DNA of 36,495 bases from an uncultured Clostridia bacterium (lineage in GTDB: Bacteria; Bacillota; Clostridia; Christensenellales; Aristaeellaceae). The stretch lies in contig CAKTXZ010000025.1 of the NCBI GenBank assembly GCA_934632155.1, forward strand, positions 1-36,495, written 5' to 3'. The notes below the pieces were generated by a model. That model was not told the DNA's origin, made no database searches, and saw only the letters and a list, made by a program, of their open reading frames with translations. Both the position numbers and the translations under genes were made by a program. Below, in pieces: positions 15,539 through 22,959 of this stretch; position 1 is the first letter of the stretch, and every line of letters starts with the position of its first letter.

Positions 15539-16918
15539 TCAGCGTCCGCCCACGGTCATGGAGCTGACGCGAATCATGGGCTGGCCGACGTTCGTCGGCA
15601 CGCTGCCGCTCAGCGAGCCGCACATGCCCTGCGCCATTTTCATATCGCGCCCTACGCGGTCGATCAGCGGCAAAATTTCGCTGCCGCGGCCGATCAGGGA
15701 CGCGCCGCGCACGGGATGCGCGATCTTGCCGCCCCGGACCAGATAGCCCTCGTTGACGGCGAAGTTGAATTTGCCCGTCGCAGGCTCGACCGAGCCGCCG
15801 CCCATGACCTTGGCGTACAGGCCGTCGCCCATGGAGGCGATGATTTCGTCGTTGTCGTCGTCGCCCGCGGCGATGTAGGTGTTGCGCATACGCGAGGTAG
15901 GCGCGAACATATAGCCCTGCCGGCGGCCGCTGCCGGTGACGGGCATATGCATGCGCCGGGCGTTGAAGCGGTCCACCATATAATTTTTCAGCACGCCGTT
16001 TTCAATCAGCACCAGCCGCGCGGTGGGCGTGCCCTCGTCGTCGATGTTTTCGCTGCCCCATTCGTTGGGCATGGTGCCGTCGTCGATGGCCGTTACCTTG
16101 TCGGAGGCGACCTTCTGCCCCAGCTTTCCGCAAAATTCGCTGTTGCCCGGGGCGACGGAGGTGGCCTCCAGCGAATGGCCGCAGGCCTCGTGGAAGATGA
16201 CGCCGCCAAAGCCGTTATCGATTACCACGGGCATGACGCCGGCGGGGCACACGGGCGCGTGCAGCATGGTAACGGCCATTTTAGCGGCGGTTTTGGCGGA
16301 TTGCTCAGGGTCGATGCGCTGGTCGAAAATTTCAAAGCCCTGCATGGCGCCCGGCCCGTCGAAGCCGGTCTGGTTCTCCGTGCCGTTGGAAGCGATGGCC
16401 GAGCATACAAAACGCGTATAGACGCGCGTGTCGGTGGTGAAGAGGCCTTCGCTGTTGGCGATCAGGACGCGCTGCACGCTGTCCATATAGCCCACCGAGG
16501 CCTGAACAATTTCCGGCGTGGCGGCCAGCACGGCCTGCGCAGCCTTCATTTTTTCAATTTTGCGCGCCTGACGCACCCGGTCGGGCATTTCGCGGATGGG
16601 GTGAACGTTGGGCGTTTCCCGCAGCATCAGCGGCGCGGCGGTCACGCTGGTCTGCGCTGAAATGGCGTCCGCCGCGCGGCGGGCGCAGGCGAGAAGGCCG
16701 GCCTCGGAGGTATCGTTGGTATAGACGTAAACGCCCCTTACGCCGCTCAGGACGCGTACGCCCGCGCCGTGCAGGCGCAGGCTGTTGACGTTTTCCACCT
16801 TGCCCGAGAGTATAGAGAGGTTGTGGTTCAGGCGATCCTCCAGAAAGATCTCGGCGAAATCGCCGCCTGTTTTCAGCGCTTCCGCGATGACCGCGCGGGC
16901 AACCGATTGATTAAGCAT
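15539..16918 (-). CDS. tldD: TldD family zinc metalloprotease, catalytic subunit
   Basis: Catalytic subunit of the TldD/TldE protease. The zinc motif is IFHEACGHSLEAT, with His243, Glu244 and His248; the expected cysteine ligand lies in the C-terminal part (QGMCGSLSGSVPTNVGQP). Other family blocks are PVVIDNGFGGVIFHE and RNTYIAAGDDD. I start it at ATG 16918 (MLNQSVARAV, 459 residues) because AAGGAGG lies 6 bases upstream; the longer frame runs antisense to nothing useful and through the HAD gene. It overlaps the end of the HAD-family gene by 8 bases and is followed by tldE, so the three are translationally linked. Confidence 0.94.
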   Translation of the reverse strand: MLNQSVARAVIAEALKTGGDFAEIFLEDRLNHNLSILSGKVENVNSLRLHGAGVRVLSGVRGVYVYTNDTSEAGLLACARRAADAISAQTSVTAAPLMLRETPNVHPIREMPDRVRQARKIEKMKAAQAVLAATPEIVQASVGYMDSVQRVLIANSEGLFTTDTRVYTRFVCSAIASNGTENQTGFDGPGAMQGFEIFDQRIDPEQSAKTAAKMAVTMLHAPVCPAGVMPVVIDNGFGGVIFHEACGHSLEATSVAPGNSEFCGKLGQKVASDKVTAIDDGTMPNEWGSENIDDEGTPTARLVLIENGVLKNYMVDRFNARRMHMPVTGSGRRQGYMFAPTSRMRNTYIAAGDDDNDEIIASMGDGLYAKVMGGGSVEPATGKFNFAVNEGYLVRGGKIAHPVRGASLIGRGSEILPLIDRVGRDMKMAQGMCGSLSGSVPTNVGQPMIRVSSMTVGGR

Positions 16919-17588
16919 AGCTGTCCTCCTTATTGAGTAATGCGGGCCGCAGCGATTGCTCGATGCGGCGGAAATCGGAAAGATCGGGGGCGGCGTAATC
17001 CGCGTCGTATTGTCTGGCCGCCGTTCCCAGCGCCAGCAGGCGCATGCCCGCCGCGCGCGCCGCCTGCGCGCCGACCGGCGTTTCCTCCACCGCCAGACAG
17101 GATGCCGGCGGGAGCCGCAGCTTATCCGCCGCCAGCAGAAAAACGTCGGGCGCGGGCTTGATTCGCTCGATGGAATTGCCGTCCGCAACGGCGTCAAAGA
17201 GCGAGCGCATGTTCAAATGCCGCAGAATGCCCGTTGCGTTTTCACTGGAGGAGGCGACGGCGGTTTTGACCCCGTGCTCGCGCAGATACGCGATAAAGGG
17301 CAGCACGCCAGGCAGAATGCTGTTTTCGTCCATACGGTTGACGGCCGCGGTATACAGATCGTTCTTTCGGGCGGCCAAGGCGAACTTTTCAGCCTCGGTA
17401 TAGCGGCGCTTGGCGCCGCGCAAAATGATATTCAGGCTTTCCTGCCGCGAAAGCCAGCGGATTTTTTCGTGCATGGCACGGTCGTAGCCGATGCCCTGTT
17501 CCCGTGTCATTTGCTTCCATGCCTGAAAGTGGTATTCGTCGGTAGAAACGAGCACGCCCTCCAGACCGAAGATCACGGCTTCTATCAA
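16911..17588 (-). CDS. Beta-phosphoglucomutase-like HAD protein lacking catalytic aspartates
   Basis: The sequence aligns along its whole 225-residue length with beta-phosphoglucomutase (HAD subfamily I), including the cap motif EYHFQAWK (18-25), RQESLNIIL, the phosphate-binding serine in VASSSENA and the lysine in IKPAPDVF. The motif I nucleophile and acid/base aspartates are replaced: VIFGLEGVL has Gly8 and Glu10 where the family has Asp8 and Asp10. The motif IV ED is EE (LAVEETPVG). Loss of the nucleophile argues against normal phosphatase or mutase chemistry; a pseudoenzyme or sensor is an inference. The start is TTG at 17588 (MIEAVIF), 11 bases from AAAGGAGG. It is first in an operon with tldD and tldE, overlapping tldD by 8 bases. 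Confidence 0.85.
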   Translation of the reverse strand: MIEAVIFGLEGVLVSTDEYHFQAWKQMTREQGIGYDRAMHEKIRWLSRQESLNIILRGAKRRYTEAEKFALAARKNDLYTAAVNRMDENSILPGVLPFIAYLREHGVKTAVASSSENATGILRHLNMRSLFDAVADGNSIERIKPAPDVFLLAADKLRLPPASCLAVEETPVGAQAARAAGMRLLALGTAARQYDADYAAPDLSDFRRIEQSLRPALLNKEDSYA

Positions 17589-17684
17589 GGGAATGTATTC
17601 CTCCTTTCGGGCTTCCGCGCGATGCGGCGATGCTTCCGGCCCTGCGCCGGCCCGGAGAAACCGCCGCGCGATTTTCCCAGTTCG

Positions 17685-17713
17685 ATTATACCATGGTTTT
17701 GCCAATCTGTACA
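17685..17713 (-). promoter_or_regulatory. Promoter for the HAD-tldD-tldE operon
   Basis: On the minus strand TGTACA, a 17-base spacer, and a perfect TATAAT. It is about 97 bases upstream of the TTG start, leaving a leader of about 90 bases. Confidence 0.7.
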
Positions 17714-17934
17714 GGAGAGAATAAACGCACGGGCCGGGGGCATGCTAGAGTGTGTTTCTAAATTCGTTCGCCCGCATTTTCGGCGTCTTGGCCGGCGTCG
17801 GCGTTTTCAAACCGCCGTTTCCATCCGGCAAAGCCGCGGGCCTACGGGCTTGAATTGCGGGCGGGGGCGCGCGAAAGCGCCGCGGTCTCATGTTAGAAAC
17901 GCATTTTGAACGATAGCTTGAAGGGGGAAGCAGG
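17714..17934. other. Non-coding gap with short inverted ends
   Basis: The divergent gap between the HAD and DUF1614-like promoters contains no convincing gene. GTTTCTAA (17754-17761) and TTAGAAAC (17893-17900) form an 8-bp inverted pair about 130 bases apart. This could be a decayed mobile fragment or chance. No clear plus-strand promoter was found. Confidence 0.3.
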
Positions 17935-18594
17935 ATGTCTATCGGTTTGATTCTGCTGGCGATTGCTTCGGTGCTGGTGCTCTTTGGCGTGGCGCAGCGC
18001 GTGCTGGACAAAATGCAATTGAGCGATCGCGCCGCGCTTATCATTGCGGCGGTCATCTTTTTCGGCGGGCTGATTCCCAATATCCGTGTGGGCAGCGTGA
18101 GCGTGAATATCGGCGGAGCGATCGCGCCGCTGGGGGTATGCGTCTGGCTGCTGGCGAAGACGGACACAGCCAAGGAGTTTTGGCGCGCGATCATCGGCAG
18201 CGTGCTGACGGCGGCGGTTGTATTTTTCCTTGGCCGCGTCATGCCCAACGAGCCGGAAAGCATTGTGTTGGACCCGAATTATGTTTACGGCCTGGTCGGG
18301 GGCGCGGTGGCGTACGCGCTGGGGCGCTCGCGACGCGCGGCGTTCATTTGCGGCGTGATGGGCGTGGTGCTGGCGGATATTGCGGTGGCGGTTGTAAATT
18401 GGGCGGGCGGCGTGAACCAAACGCTGGTGCTCGGCGGCGCGGGCGCGATGGACGTGGTGGTGATCTCCGGGCTGATTGCCGTGCTGCTGGCGGAGCTTGT
18501 CGGCGAAATCATCGAGCGCTTTGTGCGCCGCAACCGCCGCGAGAACCGCGATGCGGTGGATACGCCGGTTCGGAAGGAGGAGAAGGGACGATGA
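17935..18594 (+). CDS. Multi-pass membrane protein, DUF1614-like
   Basis: A 219-residue hydrophobic protein with about six membrane segments: 1-20, 33-48, 60-73, 83-100, 118-150 (probably two) and 167-190. It ends in a charged cytoplasmic tail rich in arginine and glutamate. The block ending in VSVNIGGAIAPLGVCVWLL, an intramembrane Gly/Asn/Pro pattern, recalls DUF1614 proteins of Clostridia; this family call is from memory and moderate. Function is unknown. The ATG follows AAGGGGGAAGCAGG. It overlaps the SpoIIP-family gene by 4 bases (ATGA), so the two products are probably made together and may act together at the membrane. Confidence 0.7.
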   Translation: MSIGLILLAIASVLVLFGVAQRVLDKMQLSDRAALIIAAVIFFGGLIPNIRVGSVSVNIGGAIAPLGVCVWLLAKTDTAKEFWRAIIGSVLTAAVVFFLGRVMPNEPESIVLDPNYVYGLVGGAVAYALGRSRRAAFICGVMGVVLADIAVAVVNWAGGVNQTLVLGGAGAMDVVVISGLIAVLLAELVGEIIERFVRRNRRENRDAVDTPVRKEEKGR

Positions 18595-19697
18595 AAAAAC
18601 GCTTTGCGCTGCTGGCGGCGCTGCTGCTGACGGCGCTTTGGCCGTGGGGGACGCTCGCCGCGGAAAGCGGCGAGGAGGCCGTGTACCGCCTGAAGAACGA
18701 TCAGGACGGCGTGGTCGCACAGATTGCGTCCGTCCCGGATGTGGGCGACGAATACATCGCGTCGGATAACGCGCATTACCGCGTGACGGCGGTGGAGCAT
18801 ACCACGCGCAGCGCCGTCGTGGAGCGGCTGGGCGTATACGAAATGCCGGACGTAAGCTGGCTGCACGAGGAGGCGCAGCCCGTTTCCGCCAAGCGCCGGG
18901 CGGTGGCGATTTACTGCACGCATAGCGACGAGAGCTATAAGCCCACCGACGGCAAAAGCAGCGATGAAAAGCGCGGCGGCATTTACGACGTGGCCGAGCG
19001 CTTTAAGGCGGCGATGGAGAAGAAGGGAATTACCGTTTATTACAGCGATGAAACGCATTATCCGCACGATGCGGGCGCGTATCGCCGCAGCCGCGCCACC
19101 GCCGCGTCGCTGGTAGAGCAGGGCGTGGACGCGGTGATGGACATTCACCGCGACGGTATCCCGGATCCTACCGAATATGAAAAGACGCTGCAGGGAGACG
19201 ATATTACCCGTGTGCGCCTGCTGGTGGGCCGATCCAACCAGAACGCCGCCGCCAACAAGCAATTTGCCACGCAGATCAAGGCCGTGGCGGACGAGGTGTA
19301 TCCCGGGCTCATCAAGGATATCTATGTCGGCAAGGGAACCTATAATCAGGATCTGATGCCGCAGGCCGTGCTGCTGGAATTCGGCACATACACAAACGAT
19401 AAGGAGGCTGTGCTTCAATCCACCGGCTACATGGCCGACGTGATGAACCGCACCCTCTACGGCGGCGTGTCCGGCGCGGCGGGCAGCAAAACGGGCAACG
19501 CCGCGCAAAAGCAGGCGGCCGATCGGGAGGAGAGCGGCGCGTGGAAGGGTATTGCGTGGGTAATCGGCGCGCTGGTGCTGGGCGCGCTGGCGTACGCGTT
19601 CATCGCCTCAGGGCGGGGCGGCGACGCGCTGCGCAAATGGAAGCGTACCTTTCAGGAAATGACGGGCGGCCTTTTCGGCGGTAAAAAGAAGCAATAG
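18591..19697 (+). CDS. SpoIIP-family peptidoglycan hydrolase with C-terminal membrane anchor
   Basis: SpoIIP-type amidase/endopeptidase domain. In sporulating Bacillota, SpoIIP cuts septal peptidoglycan with SpoIID during engulfment. Residues 1-24 are a signal peptide (KKRFALLAALLLTALWPWG). The catalytic domain spans about 100-290: His111 and Glu114 in YCTHSDESYKP, His186 in MDIHRDGIP, and Glu263 in LLEFGTYTN. A membrane helix at about 321-340 and a basic tail end the protein, so the enzyme faces outward and is anchored at the C-terminus, unlike classical N-anchored SpoIIP. The start is ATG at 18591 (GGAAGGAGG upstream); length is 368. It is coupled to the upstream membrane protein. It may be sporulation-specific or a paralogue used elsewhere. 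Confidence 0.85.
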   Translation: MKKRFALLAALLLTALWPWGTLAAESGEEAVYRLKNDQDGVVAQIASVPDVGDEYIASDNAHYRVTAVEHTTRSAVVERLGVYEMPDVSWLHEEAQPVSAKRRAVAIYCTHSDESYKPTDGKSSDEKRGGIYDVAERFKAAMEKKGITVYYSDETHYPHDAGAYRRSRATAASLVEQGVDAVMDIHRDGIPDPTEYEKTLQGDDITRVRLLVGRSNQNAAANKQFATQIKAVADEVYPGLIKDIYVGKGTYNQDLMPQAVLLEFGTYTNDKEAVLQSTGYMADVMNRTLYGGVSGAAGSKTGNAAQKQAADREESGAWKGIAWVIGALVLGALAYAFIASGRGGDALRKWKRTFQEMTGGLFGGKKKQ

Positions 19698-19723
19698 CGA
19701 AGCGGTCGATCCTACCGCTCATG

Positions 19724-19742
19724 GAACCGGCAAAGCCGGTTC
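19724..19742 (+). repeat. Perfect 7-bp hairpin after the SpoIIP-family gene
   Basis: GAACCGG/CCGGTTC with a CAAAG loop, 26 bases past the stop. There is no adjacent T-run; it is the first of several stacked hairpins in this gap. Confidence 0.4.
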
Positions 19743-19743
19743 T

Positions 19744-19810
19744 GCGGATGAAAAATGAAGGGGGCTGCGACCTCTTCATTCATCCCCGGCGCTTTAGCGA
19801 GGCTTTTTTG
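19744..19810 (+). terminator. Terminator region of the DUF1614-spoIIP operon
   Basis: A long bulged hairpin (GGATGA and ATGAAG arms pairing with CTTCAT and TCATCC, 19746-19786) is followed by a small CGCT/AGCG stem and the T-run CTTTTTT at 19803-19809. This is the best plus-strand termination signal after the operon. Confidence 0.6.
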
Positions 19811-19820
19811 ACAGACAGCG

Positions 19821-19848
19821 GCGCCCCGGGCACGAAGCCACGGGGCGC
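19821..19848. terminator. GC-rich 8-bp hairpin, possible second terminator
   Basis: GCGCCCCG/CGGGGCGC with a 12-base loop, followed on the plus strand by TTTGCTG. The T-run is weak. It lies between two converging transcripts and could back up termination in either direction. Confidence 0.35.
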
Positions 19849-19959
19849 TTTGCTGCGCGGACGGCGCAGGCGGGGGTTATCCGCGTGAAGACGCGTTCCG
19901 GCTGGCCGGCCGATAGGCGGGGGATTTGTTACGCCTTCTTTTCAGCATTGATTTTGCAA

Positions 19960-20478
19960 TTATAGTAACCCCTCGTTGATCAGCGTTTCGATAACGCGCG
20001 CTTCCCGTTCAAGCATCATGGGATTATAAGGAGTATTCGACGCGTTCCTCCGATTCTTTTGAACGGCAATGAGCGGTTCGACAAATTCTAAGGTATATCC
20101 CTCGGCGGCCTCGTAATGGTCTAAGCGCTGCGAAACGGCTTCGTTTTCAGCTTCGCAAAGGTAATAATAGTTCTCCTGCACAAAGCATTCGGATGCGTCC
20201 TTGTCGCTTTTTTGTATACGGTGCACATAGCCGTATTCCTTTACGGTTTCGGGCTTGACCGTCAAACCGGCTTCTTCACGCGTTTCGCGAATCATTGCGG
20301 CGACGGGAGATTCCTTGCCCTCAATTCCGCCGCCGGGAAATTTGTAATAGTCATATTTTAGGCTGTGGATCATGGCAATCTTCTTATTTCTGATGATGAT
20401 GCTTCTTGCCGAATTCCGAACAAAACTGTGCGTGCAATTGTCGTAATCGTGCTTGTCCATTTCAAATAGTAATCTCAT
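19960..20478 (-). CDS. Nudix hydrolase
   Basis: Hydrolyses a nucleoside diphosphate linked to another group; substrate unknown. The Nudix box is complete: GGGIEGKESPVAAMIRE followed by TREEAGL (about residues 48-71). Length is 172. ATG at 20478 follows AAAGGAGG at short spacing. Codon use is visibly AT-richer than in the surrounding housekeeping genes, which suggests later acquisition. It lies 65 bases downstream of the nitrilase-family gene, and the two probably form a small operon. The N-terminus (MRLLFEMDKHDYDNC) is long for a minimal Nudix protein and resembles Nudix proteins of gut Firmicutes in my recollection, but I cannot name a substrate. Confidence 0.93.
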   Translation of the reverse strand: MRLLFEMDKHDYDNCTHSFVRNSARSIIIRNKKIAMIHSLKYDYYKFPGGGIEGKESPVAAMIRETREEAGLTVKPETVKEYGYVHRIQKSDKDASECFVQENYYYLCEAENEAVSQRLDHYEAAEGYTLEFVEPLIAVQKNRRNASNTPYNPMMLEREARVIETLINEGLL

Positions 20479-20543
20479 ATTGCCTCCTTTATTTTGCGTT
20501 TTTGGGGTTTATTCCGGCGTCGTTTCTCAAATCGGAAGCCGCC

Positions 20544-21245
20544 TCACGCTATATCAACCAGCAATATATCCTCACTCCCCAGAATGGTTTGCTTTTTAAC
20601 CGTTCCGTGCGCAAAATGAAATGCGCCGCCTCTGCTGAGAGGATTTGTGGATAAAGAATTGACAAGCAGGGCGTTATCGGAAGCGATTGTCGATTGCTTC
20701 GCATACTCGTGCGCCTCGGAATCGTCAAGATCAAAATTGACATATACCGGCCATAGCAAAATTCCGTTTGTTCGGAATTTCTCGGGACATATCCACATAT
20801 TGCCGCATAACGCAATATTCAATTCTATACCTCTGAACATGAAAGGGTTTGAATTGGTTCCTTCCCTGTAATGCTCGTCTGTTTTTTCATACTCCTTCCA
20901 GTTTTTGGTTATCCTCCGATAATTGTGGATAATGTCGCCATGATCAATTACGGCATAGGAAGAATAGAAGTCGCGGCCGCTCTTTTCGATATACCCCAGC
21001 GTCAACGCCTTTCCATACTGCAGCGTCAGCTGCTTTATTTGGGCCATGATAGCTCCGTCTTGCTCAACCGCTATGCGCATGTCTTCTTCATAGCAGGAGG
21101 TAATCGCGCAGAAGCCCTGCAAAAACGCCTCGCCAAAGCAGACGACGTCGGCATGCTTAGAGCTTTTCAGCGCCTTTTCAATTTGACCGATATTATATTC
21201 CATATCCCTTACGCGGGATTCGTATGACGCCAATGCAAACTTCAT
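20544..21245 (-). CDS. Carbon-nitrogen hydrolase (nitrilase superfamily)
   Basis: Member of the CN-hydrolase fold that cleaves non-peptide C-N bonds in amides or related compounds. The catalytic Glu-Lys-Cys triad is visible: Glu in VVCFGEAFLQGF, Lys in YRRITKNWKEYEKT and Cys in IALCGNMWICPEKF. The start is ATG at 21245 (MKFALASYES, 233 residues), 7 bases from AAAGGAG; the frame runs on upstream but without a site. It is somewhat short for the superfamily (usually 260-300), with the C-terminal end reduced. AT-richer than the flanks, like the Nudix gene after it. Substrate unknown. Confidence 0.88.
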   Translation of the reverse strand: MKFALASYESRVRDMEYNIGQIEKALKSSKHADVVCFGEAFLQGFCAITSCYEEDMRIAVEQDGAIMAQIKQLTLQYGKALTLGYIEKSGRDFYSSYAVIDHGDIIHNYRRITKNWKEYEKTDEHYREGTNSNPFMFRGIELNIALCGNMWICPEKFRTNGILLWPVYVNFDLDDSEAHEYAKQSTIASDNALLVNSLSTNPLSRGGAFHFAHGTVKKQTILGSEDILLVDIA

Positions 21246-21297
21246 AGCGTCTCTCCTTTCCGGGATGCAGCCCCGATCGGCCAATCTGCCCGCCCTC

Positions 21298-21326
21298 ATC
21301 TTATCACAGGGGAAAGGCAAATACAA
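21298..21326 (-). promoter_or_regulatory. Possible promoter for the nitrilase-Nudix pair
   Basis: On the minus strand TTGTAT, a 17-base spacer and TAAGAT, about 50 bases from the start codon. Both boxes are imperfect. The -35 lies in the T-rich tail of the upstream terminator. Confidence 0.35.
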
Positions 21327-21362
21327 GAACAGCCGCAGCAGGGAAAACTGCTGTGGCTGTTC
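21312..21362 (-). terminator. Rho-independent terminator downstream of gdhA
   Basis: A 15-bp stem with one G-T pair (21327-21341 with 21348-21362) and a 6-base loop, followed on the minus strand by TTGTATTTGCCTTTC. It lies about 170 bases past the gdhA stop and shields the nitrilase-Nudix pair from gdhA read-through. Confidence 0.75.
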
Positions 21363-21528
21363 AATGGCTGAAAGCGCCCGCTGGGGGCGGAAGCGGCCTT
21401 ACTGTGCGCGCCTGACCGATACGCGCATGGCGACGGCGCAAGCCTGACTGCATGCGCGCCGCTTTCATACGCGTCGATTCCGGAGGCGGCGCTTTTCATG
21501 CCCGTTATGGGCGGCGCGCCCTTGAAAA

Positions 21529-22866
21529 TCAGACCGCGCCCTGCGCCAGCATTGCGTCGGCGACCTTGAGGAAGCCGGCGATGTTCGCACCGGCGACGTA
21601 ATTGCCCTCCGCGCCGTATTCGGCGGCCGCTGCGTCCACGGCGGCGAAGATGTTTTCCATGATGCCGCGCAGCTTTTCATCAACCTCCTCGAATGTCCAC
21701 GACATGCGCAGGCTGTTCTGGCTCATTTCCAGCGCGGAGGTGGCCACGCCGCCCGCGTTGGCCGCCTTGCCGGGCGCGAAGAGCACGCCCGCCTGCTGCA
21801 GGGCGAGGGTTGCTTCGTAGGTGGTGGGCATGTTTGCGCCCTCCGCCACGGCGATTACGCCGTTTTGAATCAGCGCCTTTGCGCCGTCCAGATCCAGCTC
21901 GTTCTGCGTGGCGCAGGGCAGCGCGATATCGCACGGCGTCGTCCAGATTCCGCGGAAGCCCTCGGTGTAGACGCTGCCGGGCACGCGCTCTGCGTACTGA
22001 CGGATGCGGCCGCGCTCAACTTCCTTAATCTGCTTGACGACGGAAAGATCAACGCCGTTTTCATCCACGATATAGCCGTTGCTGTCGCTCATGGCCACGA
22101 CCTTCGCGCCCATTTGGGCGATTTTCTGCGCGGCGTAAATGGCGACGTTTCCACTGCCGGAAACCACGACGCGCTTGCCTGCAACGTCCAAGCCGTGCCT
22201 GCGCAGCATAGCGCGCGTGAAGTAACACAGGCCAAAGCCGGTGGCCTCCTTGCGCGCCAGACTGCCGCCGTAGGACAGCCCCTTGCCGGTCAGCACGCCC
22301 TCGTATAGGCCGGTGAGGCGCTTATACTGGCCGAACAGATAGCCGATTTCGCGCGCGCCCACGCCGATATCGCCCGCGGGCACGTCCTCGTCCTTGCCGA
22401 TATATTTATACAGCTCGGTCATAAAGCTCTGGCAAAAGCGCATGACCTCGTTATCGCTTTTGCCCTTGGGGTCAAAATCGCTGCCGCCCTTGCCGCCGCC
22501 GATGGGCAGGCCGGTCAGGCTGTTTTTGAGCACCTGCTCAAAACTCAGAAACTTGACGACCGACAGGTTAACCGAGGGATGGAGCCGCAGCCCGCCCTTA
22601 TAGGGACCGATAGCGTCGTTGAATTGCACGCGATAGCCGCGGTTGACCTGCACCTTGCCCTGATCGTCCACCCACGGTACGCGGAACAAAATGGCGCGAT
22701 CCGGCTCGACGAAGCGTTCCAGCAGCGCCTTTTCCTCGTATTCGGGATGCTTATCGAAAACGGGCGAGAGCGCCTCCAGCACCTCGCGCGCGGCCTGAAG
22801 AAATTCCTTTTCGTGTCCGCAGCTGGTTTCCAGCTCGCGGTACACACGGCTTACATAAGCGTTCAT
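21529..22866 (-). CDS. gdhA: NADP-specific glutamate dehydrogenase
   Basis: Interconverts 2-oxoglutarate plus ammonia and glutamate; a main entry point for nitrogen. The 445 residues match the hexameric small GDH class (Escherichia coli GdhA is 447). The substrate-binding and catalytic lysines lie in LPIGGGKGGSDFDPKGKSD, and the active-site aspartate region is PAGDIGVGAREIGYLFG. The Rossmann glycines are in VVSGSGNVAIYAAQK. The ATG follows AAAGGAGG by 6 bases. It has its own promoter (22904-22932) and terminator, so it is monocistronic. A 6-bp hairpin directly before the ribosome site could tune translation. Confidence 0.97.
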   Translation of the reverse strand: MNAYVSRVYRELETSCGHEKEFLQAAREVLEALSPVFDKHPEYEEKALLERFVEPDRAILFRVPWVDDQGKVQVNRGYRVQFNDAIGPYKGGLRLHPSVNLSVVKFLSFEQVLKNSLTGLPIGGGKGGSDFDPKGKSDNEVMRFCQSFMTELYKYIGKDEDVPAGDIGVGAREIGYLFGQYKRLTGLYEGVLTGKGLSYGGSLARKEATGFGLCYFTRAMLRRHGLDVAGKRVVVSGSGNVAIYAAQKIAQMGAKVVAMSDSNGYIVDENGVDLSVVKQIKEVERGRIRQYAERVPGSVYTEGFRGIWTTPCDIALPCATQNELDLDGAKALIQNGVIAVAEGANMPTTYEATLALQQAGVLFAPGKAANAGGVATSALEMSQNSLRMSWTFEEVDEKLRGIMENIFAAVDAAAAEYGAEGNYVAGANIAGFLKVADAMLAQGAV

Positions 22867-22881
22867 GGGCTTCCTCCTTTA

Positions 22882-22898
22882 CGCCGGTTTTTCCGGCG
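22882..22898 (-). promoter_or_regulatory. Leader hairpin before the gdhA ribosome site
   Basis: CGCCGG/CCGGCG with a 5-base A-loop on the minus strand, ending 3 bases before AAAGGAGG. It is transcribed from the gdhA promoter and could affect ribosome loading or mRNA stability. Confidence 0.5.
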
Positions 22899-22903
22899 CT
22901 CAC

Positions 22904-22932
22904 ATTATACGGGTTCGCCATGCTGCGCGCAA
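22904..22932 (-). promoter_or_regulatory. gdhA promoter
   Basis: On the minus strand TTGCGC, a 17-base spacer and a perfect TATAAT, 38 bases before the start codon. It lies only 27 bases past the stop of the upstream glycosyltransferase gene. Confidence 0.75.
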
Positions 22933-22959
22933 GGGAGTTTCTGTTCTTTTCCTGTTCCG

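Noticed and set aside
15539..17197. Long form of TldD starting at 17197
   Set aside because: The extra 93 codons overlap the HAD gene in another frame and lack family similarity; AAGGAGG supports 16918.
18138..18590. Upstream extension of the SpoIIP-family frame
   Set aside because: It lies inside the DUF1614-like gene in another frame; the signal peptide and ribosome site place the start at 18591.
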